A stretch of 64,000 bases of DNA from Nitzschia putrida. Lineage: Eukaryota; Bacillariophyta; Bacillariophyceae; Bacillariales; Bacillariaceae. Position 1 is the stretch's first letter; each line of letters begins with the position of its first letter. The notes under the pieces are model-generated. The model was given only the letters and a program-made list of their open reading frames with translations. It had not been told where the DNA came from and searched no databases. The translations under genes and the position numbers were made by a program. Below are positions 29,327-38,753 of the stretch, piece after piece. The DNA is taken from contig BLYE01000028.1 in NCBI GenBank assembly GCA_016586335.1, positions 124,001 through 188,000 of the forward strand, in the 5' to 3' direction.

Positions 29327-30362
29327 CTATATTACCCCGCACAAGTAGGGTCGCAACATGGTCTTGACATTGGCAGGCAAAATATCATCCAACAATCCAG
29401 CACCACAAGCACGAATATTCTCAAAACCATCTCCCCCTGTTTCCTCTGCAGCAGCAGTGGCAGCAACAGGTTTTCCACGATGTTGTCCCAATCCTTCGTT
29501 GTGTTGTGCAGTCGCATTGCGAGACGAACGAACACCAGAAGAATTAGTGGTAGTTGCTGGTGGAGGGGCGCTCACAGGGGCAGGACTCGCCCTAGTGGTA
29601 GATGTGTTGGATTTCTGTGCCCCACGAGTACTAGTCATGGCAGGGAGCGATTCAGGGGTTGGCTGAGGAGTCTCGCCCTTGCGTTTGGGCAAGCGAGCAG
29701 GCTGAAAGAGGGAATCAAATGGTTCTTCTTCCTCTGAAGAAGCACTTCCAAGCAACGGAGAGGACCCCTTGCCCTTGGGAGTTGGAGGATTGCTCTGGGC
29801 ACTAGGACTGTACAAGGAAGCAACAGGGGAAGCAGCAATAACAACAACAACAGCAACAATAGGAATGACATCAGACAAACAGGAGAACCAACAAGGGCAG
29901 CAGTAGCAGCTGTACTTACTCATCCGCCAACATGGAAAGAATCTTGGACCCTTCCAAATGAGAATCCTGGTCAGTCGAGTAATCCATGGAATGTATGGAA
30001 TAGTTCAAACTAGAGTTTCCAGACTGAATGGACTTTCCCCCTCCAACGCTTCTCTTTCCACTCTTGGAGTTGAGCTTCTGCTCCAACTTGGTGAGTTGTT
30101 TCTTTTCCCCGTCATCCAAAACCTTCAAAATGTCATTAAATTGAGAACTATCCGTAGACTCCCCAGCCGACTGGTTGGAAGAGGCAGAAGAATACGTCAA
30201 ACTCAATCCACCATGACTTTCTTCACTGGCAGTGTCTCCACTACTGAGACGTCCCCTGCCGTATTTTCGTCTATGAGTCTTTCCAGAGTTGTTGTTGCCT
30301 TCCGGTCCCGACAAGGTGTAATAGGCAGGACCTGAGGAAGCTGTGTGGAAGTTGGAAATCAT
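29327..30362 (-). CDS. Unknown Ser-rich protein, two exons
   Basis: Proposed CDS: complement of 29327-29807 joined to 29920-30362, 307 residues. The 112-nt intron (29808-29919) has a strong GTAAGT donor and a TACAG acceptor and keeps the frame (...MLAD, D, PSAQSNPP...). Without splicing the first frame stops at once after the donor. The start ATG is at 30360-30362. The N-terminal half has a short coiled segment (FNDILKVLDDGEKKQLTKLE); most of the rest is Ser/Thr/Pro-rich. The C-terminus looks structured and hydrophobic (GAGLLDDILPANVKTMLRPY). I recognise no domain. Confidence 0.65.
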
Positions 30363-30455
30363 CTTGCCAACGACAATGTTGTTGCTGTTGTTGTTGTTGC
30401 GATGATGATAATGACAAGCAACAAGTAGTTTCCCAGTTGTGTTCCTTGGAGGCAA

Positions 30456-31320
30456 GTGGTGGTGGGTGCCAACTCAATCTTGATTCCTTTTGTGTGGGTC
30501 GGATGTTCCAGCGACAAGCGTTAGGGAACTCCGATCATACAAATCTTACACCTCGAATATTTTACATTTCCCATAGTAATCGTCTCAAAGTGCAATGCGC
30601 CGTTGGGCATGCACCTAGGACTTAAGTACCTTGGCGGGAAAGAAATGTTTCAATCCATGCTCAGACCAAAAACACATAATTACTACCTAGCATTGCACCA
30701 CCACCAGCAGAATCTACTAGACGGTTGGAAAACAGGTAATAATCGACCGACGGGCGACGAATTGTGCTGGCACTTTGGCAACAACATACTACTGTTCGTA
30801 TGTGCGTTGGTGATGATGAGAGAATGAGGAATACAACGCCTCACAGCTGCGCACCAGCGCCACTCATTTTAGTTGTGAAGCCCATTCCCATTTTTGAAAT
30901 CGTGTCTTGTCTTCTCTGATTCCTGATTCCAATGGGAGTGGCGACTGGCGACACTACATTGAGTCGTAAAAACTACAACAACAACTGTAGGAGGGACGAG
31001 GAGAGGAGAAAGCTAGCTAGCTTTAATACTTGTTGATGGCTGGAAGATAAACCCACCGTTAGTACATGTAGGAAATGGAACATGTTTGGGCAAAGTTATG
31101 TCTATCTATTGATATTAGTGTTATCTTAACCATGATGATGGTGGTGATGATGTAAAGCAATGTTTCGCGAAATATGTAAATGTAGTGGTAGTAGCAGTGG
31201 TGTATCTGTAGTAGCATGTGTAGGTAGCATGTGAAAGTAGCAGGGTGAAGAATGTAGCGCAGTACAATGTTCGAGAGTCAAGGTGGCAACTGGCAACTGT
31301 TGGTGTAGACATTACACGGT
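30456..31320. other. Intergenic region, no convincing gene
   Basis: About 0.9 kb between two minus-strand genes. It contains only short frames and CTAGCTAGC-type words near 31013. Confidence 0.5.
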
Positions 31321-32139
31321 TCAGTTGAACCATTTGGACCATCCTTGCTCTGCCCATGATTCGACTGGAACATCGTATTGGACAACCTTTACAACAGGTT
31401 GGAAATGAACATGGGAAGACTCGCCTCTTCCTTGGGTGGAGGTGGCCTTTTGGCTGAAGCGACCCTCTCGCACACAGGATTTGAGGGGTGTGCGGTAGAG
31501 TTGGGATTCGGATTGAGCTTGGCGGCGTTGGAGACCAGGCCTTTGTTCCAATCCGTGGGATTGCAGGGAAGGAGCAGAGAAGGGTTTGTTGTTGAACCAT
31601 TGAGCCCACAAAGGTTGATTGGAGTAGCGAGAAGGTTTGGGTCGAATAGGTTCCTCACATTGGTTCAAGGAGTGTTCGTAGCAGTTCTCTAGAGCCTGCT
31701 GTCTGTCCTTTTTGGACTGAGCCTCTTGCTCTGGAGTCTCGATTCCGAAGTATTGGTAAGGGTCATCCATGACAGCCATGGGAGAAGCTGTTCTCTGAAG
31801 AATGGGACGAGCCTGGGTGTTGTTGTTGTTGACATTGTTGTTGTTGGGGCGTTCGGGGGAGTAAACGGACTTCCCAAAAATGGAGCGCCTCGCAGGAGGG
31901 GTGATTGGCTCGCTGCTTCCAGTCTCCGAGTCCTCCTGATCGTCACCATAATCGTTGTCGTCGGAAAGACTGGACACAGTACGAGAAGCTGCCCAGTTTT
32001 TTTGTACAACAACGTGCTTGGGTAACTCATCTCCATTGGGCTCTGTTGCCGGTGCACTCCAAGTAGGGAAAGTTGTTCTTCTGTTTGGAAGAACGAAATC
32101 ATCTTGTGCAATTGCTCCACCATCGTTCAAAAGTTTCAT
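31321..32139 (-). CDS. Unknown protein with conserved-looking C-terminal motif
   Basis: 272 residues from the ATG at 32137-32139; the frame is open slightly upstream without ATG. The N-terminal two thirds are acidic, Asn/Ser/Pro-rich and probably disordered. A short element DDPYQYFGIETPEQEA is followed by a helix. The last 60 residues look folded: PLKSCVREGRF, then SSHVHFQPVVKVVQYDVP and ESWAEQGWSKWF. VHF sits in a context resembling a protein phosphatase 1 RVxF docking motif, but the fit is weak. Function unknown. Confidence 0.65.
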   Translation of the reverse strand: MKLLNDGGAIAQDDFVLPNRRTTFPTWSAPATEPNGDELPKHVVVQKNWAASRTVSSLSDDNDYGDDQEDSETGSSEPITPPARRSIFGKSVYSPERPNNNNVNNNNTQARPILQRTASPMAVMDDPYQYFGIETPEQEAQSKKDRQQALENCYEHSLNQCEEPIRPKPSRYSNQPLWAQWFNNKPFSAPSLQSHGLEQRPGLQRRQAQSESQLYRTPLKSCVREGRFSQKATSTQGRGESSHVHFQPVVKVVQYDVPVESWAEQGWSKWFN

Positions 32140-33343
32140 GATATAAATCAAACAAAGTCACAGCAAAAGATCGTAACAACAAGATGCTTGTTGAATTGTT
32201 GTTGCGGGGATTATTGTGGTGAGGGTAGCTGCCAGATGCTGTTAGCTGCTGCTGGTACGGTACCGGTTGATAAGAATGAGAAAGGGAATTCAGATGCGAA
32301 TGGTGTGCCCTTTTTGTGGAAGCGAATCGCCTCTTTTGGACTCGACTCCAACATTCTGTACTGAGAACTCTGTAGAAATCGTCTGTCTCGCTTCGATGCG
32401 AACACTGAAAGTGATGTATATGACAACTTCGATTGATTCGATTGGCTGGATCCACATCGTCGTATTTGCATTCCACAACTGATGGACTCATACGTAAATA
32501 TGGTTGTTCGCTTTTCTGCGAAGACTTCATACAAACGACCCACTCCTCCTATTGATGGATTTCAATCTGTGACAACTCGCAAGTGCAAGTTGGGCCCTTG
32601 TGCATGGGCTACAATCTTCGGGGGCAAAGGAAGAGCCACTTCGGGATATCCAATGTGGATTCTGGCCATTTCCAATTTTCACCTACAATCAACGGGGTTC
32701 TCAATGTCCCGTTCTCGTTCAATGACCAATCCTACCCCTTGTGCTTCTTTGACACGGCTCACCTTAATCAAGATGCACAGATCCATGATGCGGCGCGGAG
32801 TAGTGGACTAAAAAGCCAATGCAGTAGTAGTACCGTACTTGCTTGTAGACCGCGGCGGGTGGAGTTATTAAACGCGTGTTGCGCTACTCCTGTGCTTGAA
32901 GGGCTCCAACTCCTACAAGATGCTTACCAAGCTCCAATAGGTACGTACCCAAGGGGGTAGGAGCTACGTGGCTCCAACCGCCATGGCGCATGTGGTTGGA
33001 AGCCCGGTGGAGGTCTTTGTCTCCGCCATTGTTCATTGTCTGCTTGTTATTGCTAGACAGTCGTGCAACTTTTTCCATTGTTGAAGGAATGACCGCCAAT
33101 AACCATTTGGCATGAATAAAAAATTGTCTTGCGGCACAACATCGCGTTTGGCGCAAGAGTGGTGAGAGAGGTCTTCAACCCTTTGCTTGGACTTCTCAGC
33201 AGTTTTGAACTGCCAACTATAGATGCTACTCAGACATTTTGCTATACCACATATACTGTCACACTCTACCTAACCCTAACCCTAACGGTACTGTTAGTAC
33301 TACTACTGTAGTAGTAGTAGAAGCAAACAAAACTTGAGGAATT
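32140..33343. other. Intergenic region with an interstitial telomere-like repeat
   Basis: About 1.2 kb between minus-strand genes. A three-copy CCTAAC array lies at 33269-33286. Short plus-strand frames around 32482-32960 are not convincing. Confidence 0.5.
33269..33286. repeat. Interstitial telomere-type repeat (CCTAAC)3
   Basis: Three exact copies of CCTAAC, equal to TTAGGG on the other strand. TTAGGG is the telomere repeat of many stramenopiles. It is far too short to be a telomere and lies within gene-dense DNA. Confidence 0.85.
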
Positions 33344-34246
33344 CTATGTCTTCAATATCCCATATAGCTGCAGTACATTTTTATTCGTCTCTTCAAGAAC
33401 CTGCTGCTCTGAAACACCTAACACCTGGGATGCAAACTCGAGTCCCTGGTGGATGCTGGCCACCACGAGACCTGGATCTTCGTGATCGGATTCCAGAACC
33501 AATCGATCCAAGCCAACCTCCTTGAGGACGTGACTTGTCTTGGATGAATGATGATTGATCACTGGTGCAAAACCGAAGAATACACGGGTCGCAGACTTCT
33601 TTTCCAAGGTCTTGATTAGCTGAGTAGCAGTACCTAGTTTCCCACCGAAAGCATGGAAATACAAGGAAGGAGGTAGCAGCCCTTTGTTTTGCCTCTGAAC
33701 ATTCGAAATACTTTTCTGTAAGGCCCCCATAGCACGGACGCAATGAATAGATACGGGGCGTTGCAAACGAGTAGCCATAGAGAGTTGTAGTTCAAAGGCT
33801 TTTATCTGAATTTCTAATGGACACGTCAGCTCCCTTGTGACGGGGTCAAAGTGAAATCCATCCAAACCAATCTCTCCTACTGCAGCAGCGGGGCAACCTT
33901 CGAGCGTAGCCTCCAGTTGACGCAACCACAGAGGCACATCATCCCCAGCATTGCTAGCCGCAGATACCGTACCTGGCAGCACTGTAATCCAGTCTTCGTT
34001 GGCCAACTCATGTAGAAACCAAGGATGTACTCCGAAACATGGAACAACAGTAGATGAGCGACTTCCCTGAATGTGCAATTGTCTCACGGCTGGGAAATCA
34101 CGAGGGTGTGTTGCCATTATGGCCATGCCACTCAACTTTCCGTCAATTCCATTGTCAGCAACCAATTGTGCGTAGAAACTCTCCGAAGTAGACAGGAATT
34201 TGGTTCCCAATTGCACATGGTTGTGGGCATCGAAGGGCAGGAGCAT
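33344..34246 (-). CDS. TatD-family metal-dependent hydrolase (DNase-like)
   Basis: 300 residues from the ATG at 34244-34246 (MLLPFDAHNH). TatD proteins are TIM-barrel amidohydrolase-fold nucleases using two metals, with 3'-5' exonuclease activity in several organisms. Seen in order: DAHNHVQLG metal site, CFGVHPWFLHE, AVGEIGLDGFHFD, VSIHCVRAMGALQ, LYFHAFGG and LVLESDHEDP, covering the expected His/Glu/Asp ligands. Length fits the eukaryotic Scn1-like subgroup. The frame has no ATG upstream, which fixes the start. No targeting signal is evident. Confidence 0.88.
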   Translation of the reverse strand: MLLPFDAHNHVQLGTKFLSTSESFYAQLVADNGIDGKLSGMAIMATHPRDFPAVRQLHIQGSRSSTVVPCFGVHPWFLHELANEDWITVLPGTVSAASNAGDDVPLWLRQLEATLEGCPAAAVGEIGLDGFHFDPVTRELTCPLEIQIKAFELQLSMATRLQRPVSIHCVRAMGALQKSISNVQRQNKGLLPPSLYFHAFGGKLGTATQLIKTLEKKSATRVFFGFAPVINHHSSKTSHVLKEVGLDRLVLESDHEDPGLVVASIHQGLEFASQVLGVSEQQVLEETNKNVLQLYGILKT

Positions 34247-35300
34247 TCGTATTCTTGCCTGCTCTTCTTGGCAAGTTGGCACTGGTCGCTGGTTGTTTGC
34301 CGCTTGCCAATCTTTATCGGCGCCGATGGACTCAATGGATTTACTTGACGAGACAGGCGGGAGTTGATAGGCCGTGTGTCAGCTGGTTGGCAATTCCCAG
34401 TTCCCAAACTTTGTCTTTAAATACATTTGACGTGATATGCTTTCCGCGGCGAACCTCCCCCAACAAAGCAGATTGCATTGACGCATACGCGACTCAAGGG
34501 ACTGGCAAAAGAATTAGTGTCAGAAATACAACTTGAAGCAACCAGCTGTAGCTGTTCCTACTACTACGAACAACAAGAAGAGGTCCACAATTGAATGCCG
34601 AGAAGAAACAGGAGGAGCAGAATCTCCTTTCTCCTTTCCGCTTTATCACCTACTTGCAAGTGAGGGTAGAATGTCAAGTGGTTTTTTTGCTTTAGAGGTT
34701 GTTTCAGGGGGCTCTTGCTACCGTAGTACAACTCCGGCCATTGGAGGAGTGCTCTGAAGTTTCCTGTGGCGCCATGAATCGTAGCAACCCGAATTGCCGA
34801 GGCTCATTACGCATGCTTCCGACGAATGGATTCGTCGAAATCGGGAAAACTGCATTTGTAGGATCATTTAAGATAAAACCAAATCAAGTGACTAGCTTCA
34901 GAAGGTTTATGATTTCGACATCTAAGCTGTTGATTTCACTAGTCCCATTTCCAGTAGCGCTAGGGTTCGCAGCTGCGATCATGACCGTAATGTTCGGTAG
35001 GGGACACGTAAGGCAAACCGGTAGTAGTTCTCCCAAAGAAGCTTCTTTGGATATATCCCTCCTCCACAATATGGCTCTAGAAGTGAACGACAGAGGATGG
35101 AGCTGCCCCCCACTACTACGGTACCCCACTACTACGGTACCCCACTTCTCCGCCCCCGGCCGGATAAAGCCTGACATCATACGAGACACTTTGTTTCTAC
35201 GAGTAGTAGTATTCTATGGGCTTTCCCATTAGGCTCACAATTAATTTCTGAACGCACTTGAGAAAGTATTTCCAAAAACAGTCTTCTGTAAAGCAGCACC
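34247..35300. other. Intergenic region with a 16-bp tandem duplication
   Basis: About 1 kb between divergent genes (TatD and heat shock factor). It contains two exact tandem copies of CCCACTACTACGGTAC (35109-35124, 35125-35140) and a partial third. An open frame at 34699-35232 lacks recognisable features and was not accepted. Confidence 0.55.
35109..35140. repeat. 16-bp tandem repeat, two copies
   Basis: CCCACTACTACGGTAC occurs twice head to tail about 170 bp upstream of the heat shock factor start, followed by a truncated third copy. Confidence 0.85.
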
Positions 35301-36098
35301 ATGACTATTACTACATGCCCGAAAGAATCGAACAACTTCCCTCAGAGACTACACGAAATGCTCGAACAGGTAGAACTGAACGGACTGGAAAATGTGGTCT
35401 CATGGCTTCCAGAAAACAAGGCCTTCAAGGTTCACGACCCGCCAGTTTTCGTTCAAGAAGTCCTCCCTCACTACTTTGCCATGACAAAGTATAAGAGTTT
35501 TCTGCGTCAACTCAACATTTGGAACTTTACTCGAATCAAATCGAAGGGTCCCGATGACGGAGCCTACCAACACGAGCTGTTTGTCCGAGGCAAGCCCTCC
35601 ATCTGCTCTGGAATGAAACGAATCAAGATCAAAGGGTTGTACAAACGCCGCAAGGCACAAGTTACCCCATCTCCTAATAATACCTCTACATTTTCTTCCG
35701 CTGACTTGGTGGTCACCGTTGGAGAACACGAATATCAGGAGGAACAACAAAGTCAACGAAACAATCATTGCTGGTGGAAGAACTACCCACCATCATCACC
35801 ATCTCGCTCCAACAATATGATGCCCTTGCAATTCCAAACTCTGATCCCTTACGATGAAGATGACGAGGATTTCTCGTCAGGAGGTAGAGTGACACCCAAG
35901 CTTCCTTGTTCCTCAGAGACGACCTACATTTCTGAGTTTCCATCACCCAGTGCTGGAACTATGGTTTCTTTGGAAGAGGAGTCATCGTTGTCAAGTGGAA
36001 ACACAGAACAACAACCAATGGTCAGTCTCTCTGAATTGAAATATGTTTGGCTCGGTATGGAATTGGCCAAAGGGCAGGATTGGTGCTTTGGACAATAG
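35301..36098 (+). CDS. Heat shock factor-type transcription factor
   Basis: 265 residues, one exon. The HSF DNA-binding domain occupies about residues 11-110: FPQRLHEMLEQ, WLPENKAFKVHDPPVF, then the recognition-helix region KYKSFLRQLNIWNFTRI, and the wing with HELFVRGKPSIC. HSF proteins bind nGAAn repeats; the family is greatly expanded in diatoms. A basic stretch after the domain (KRIKIKGLYKRRK) is a likely nuclear signal. I see no clear HR-A/B leucine-rich oligomerisation region, so this looks like a short, single-DBD member. The C-terminal half is Ser-rich and acidic and could act in activation. Confidence 0.9.
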   Translation: MTITTCPKESNNFPQRLHEMLEQVELNGLENVVSWLPENKAFKVHDPPVFVQEVLPHYFAMTKYKSFLRQLNIWNFTRIKSKGPDDGAYQHELFVRGKPSICSGMKRIKIKGLYKRRKAQVTPSPNNTSTFSSADLVVTVGEHEYQEEQQSQRNNHCWWKNYPPSSPSRSNNMMPLQFQTLIPYDEDDEDFSSGGRVTPKLPCSSETTYISEFPSPSAGTMVSLEEESSLSSGNTEQQPMVSLSELKYVWLGMELAKGQDWCFGQ

Positions 36099-36694
36099 AG
36101 ATTATTTGATACTAGTACATATTAGATGGCCACTAGATGATACATACTGAAACTTTTATTAGTAATACTCGTAGTCTAGAGTCACCGGTATTGTTCAAAT
36201 AATACTAACTACAACTAGTAGATTACAGGAACTCCAGTTTCATCGGTCAATCATCGTTCATTGAGTTGCCTTTTTGAGAAGGTACAGAACTGTTCTGAAA
36301 AATCTGAAGTCATTAGGTATCAGACGAGGCATGCTGAACAAAGGCGAGACACCTGCTGGGCCGAAGCTTCCTTGCGTTGGCATAAACACTTTTGATACTT
36401 CAACCGGGAGCAAGCTTCCATTTCCATAGATCTCGTCGAATTTCGTCGGAATGTCGCACTGTCATGAAGAACCCTTGGCGTGATTCCTACTTTTAGATCA
36501 ATGTGACTGGTCTAAGTTGAATCTCTTTAGTCAATCGACGGTGTCGAAGCAGCGGACGATCCAGCACGTATTTATAATACCTTGCTACCTCGTACCAACG
36601 ACAAGAAACCAGTTGTAGACTGAACCCAATCCCATTTCTGTTGTACGGTTGTACAACGACAACTACGGCACTGTTCTTCGAGAGTGATACAAAC
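36099..36694. other. Intergenic region, no gene seen
   Basis: About 600 bp between two plus-strand genes. It presumably holds the 3' UTR of the heat shock factor and the promoter of the sulfotransferase; no clear element. Confidence 0.5.
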
Positions 36695-38351
36695 ATGGGC
36701 CAACCAACAACCTCGTCTTCGCCACGGACTCCGGCTAGCACACTGAAACGTTTTGGCTATTCTGGAATTTGCCTGGTTGTCATTGTTGTGGCGACGTTGG
36801 CTCTGCTTGGTAGTGAGTCGTTGTTGGAACTGAACCCAAACAGTAGTAAAGGCGCTACAAGCAGTGTGGAGTTGAAATCAAGTAACTTTTCTATGGGAGC
36901 GACAGACTCTGTGTTACCGAAACCGTTGCTGGATTTGGGGATATACCAAGAGTCTGATTTTGTGAATGAAATTGGGCGTTCTCCTCCCTATTGGAAAACA
37001 GACCCTGCTGATGACTCGGGTCAAACGTGGGGACCTTGTTATCCCTCGTCGGGAGACATTGATTGGGTTGATGAGCGGAATTCTTCTAAATATGTATTTC
37101 GTCACAACAACAAACGTTTGAAAAGTGAAGACACCAGTGGCGGAGGATGTCGTCCTGGCTTTCTCATTATTGGGGCGGGCAAGTGCGGAACTTCCAGTCT
37201 GTATCATTATCTTCTCGGTCACCCTCGGGTTGCACCGGCTTATTCCAAACAAATTCACTACTTCACTGTGAGTATTTTGGTTTGATTTTCTCATGATAGT
37301 TCATGCCATTCCTCTCATCTTCATTCGATTGACGTCTTTCGTTGTTGCTCAGTATCATCTCGACCAGTCCATGGGCTGGTACTACGAATGGTTTCCAACC
37401 CCCAAGAGCTTTTTGTCGCACGGTACTCTCATGACAGGTGAAGCTAGTCCTGGCTACCTCCCCTACCCAAAGACTGTAAAGGCAGTTCATGAATTGCTCC
37501 CAGGTGGGCCCAAAATTCTCATGGTGGGAAGGAATCCACTCACGCGCATGTACTCGAGCTACAAATATAACTATGTCGTCCCTGTGGTACAGAGGTACAG
37601 CGCAGGTCATTCCGACGGAATACCCAAGAAACCGGTCAACGCAAGTGATGACTTTTACGATCCCTACTTGTTTACCTTTGAGGAATTGGTGCTTGCGGAG
37701 CTGGACAGATTAGATTCTTGTTTCCATGATTTTGGTCCCCAAGCTGCCAGAGACCGCTGGTACGATCGCTCTTGGACCAAGGCAGAGTTCGATCGCCGCG
37801 AAAAGTTGGGGTTGGATCCTCTCATTGATTTGGATGCAGATTGTTACGGGTCCGTGGTAAACAAGACTGTCTTGCGGCCTCAATGGGCGGAACTGCAAAT
37901 GGCTCACCCCGAGCGATTCATCCCTCCCAATACAGCATTTCTGATCCAATCTCTGATTGGACGAAGTTTGTATGTTTTCCCCCTGGAATGGTGGTACATC
38001 AAGTTTGATCCGGATGATGTCATTTTTGTCTGCACCGAGGAACTCAGCGATCCGGATGTGCTCAACAATATCTCCATGAAGATGGGACTCCCTTCATTTG
38101 ACTACACAGATGTGGTAGGACAAGGCGCTTTCAATGTGGGAAATCATAGAGGATACGATACAGTCACGTCCTGGGATAAGCTGGAAGGAGAGGGTGATGG
38201 ACACAATACCCAATCCTCGGAAGGAGAGGATGAAGATCACGTCGACAACATCCCACTATCTGAGGAAACACGACAGCGAGTGAAGGACTTCATTCGACCA
38301 TACAATGAACGATTGTTCAACCTCGTGGGAAAGAGGTGTGCTGGTTGGTAA
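36695..38351 (+). CDS. Golgi-type sulfotransferase, two exons
   Basis: Proposed CDS: 36695-37267 joined to 37353-38351, 523 residues, with an 85-nt intron (GTGAGT donor, CTCAG acceptor) in phase 0. The start ATG 36695 gives a short cytosolic tail and one signal-anchor helix (about 22-42; ICLVVIVVATLALLG), the type II topology of Golgi sulfotransferases. These enzymes move sulfate from PAPS to glycans or other acceptors. The 5'-phosphosulfate loop is FLIIGAGKCGTSSLYHYL, and the 3'-phosphate site is MVGRNPLTRMYSSYKY. HYFTYHLDQSMGWYYEWF spans the splice junction and matches the expected acceptor-region block, supporting the intron. The substrate is unknown; sulfated cell-wall polysaccharide is one possibility. 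Confidence 0.85.
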
Positions 38352-38753
38352 GGCCAACGTTAGCTGGTTTTTCGTTAACATAGAATCACAACAACATACA
38401 AGATTTGGTGTATGACCTACTAGTAGTTCACTTCAATATGTATTTGTAGCTTGCTCGTATTGACTTCGAGTATTCCTACCAACTTTAATAGATTGTATGT
38501 AGTTGTTTTTGGTACGCGCTGGCTAGTTTTAGGCATGTTGGGTTCGTTTCGCATGTTGTTTCAGTCGGACCAGTCGATTTGGATTTGTGGCTTCGCGACC
38601 AGTGGCAGTGGCCATCAAAAATCACATAAACCCGAACTACAACTACACCATTTTGTTGTTGGTCTCACTCTCGAGCAAAGTCCATTGTGTCTGTTTGTCT
38701 GTTTCCTGATTTCTTTCAAAGCATCCCTGCAAGCTTAGCCAGGTTCAATATCA
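38352..38753. other. Intergenic region, no gene seen
   Basis: About 400 bp between two plus-strand genes; no recognisable element. Confidence 0.5.

Noticed and set aside
32482..32960. Two overlapping plus-strand frames of 109 and 125 residues
   Set aside because: No domain, and the two frames compete over the same bases; treated as intergenic.
34699..35232. 177-residue plus-strand open frame upstream of the heat shock factor
   Set aside because: It spans a tandem repeat and has no recognisable domain; its one hydrophobic stretch is not enough to call a gene.
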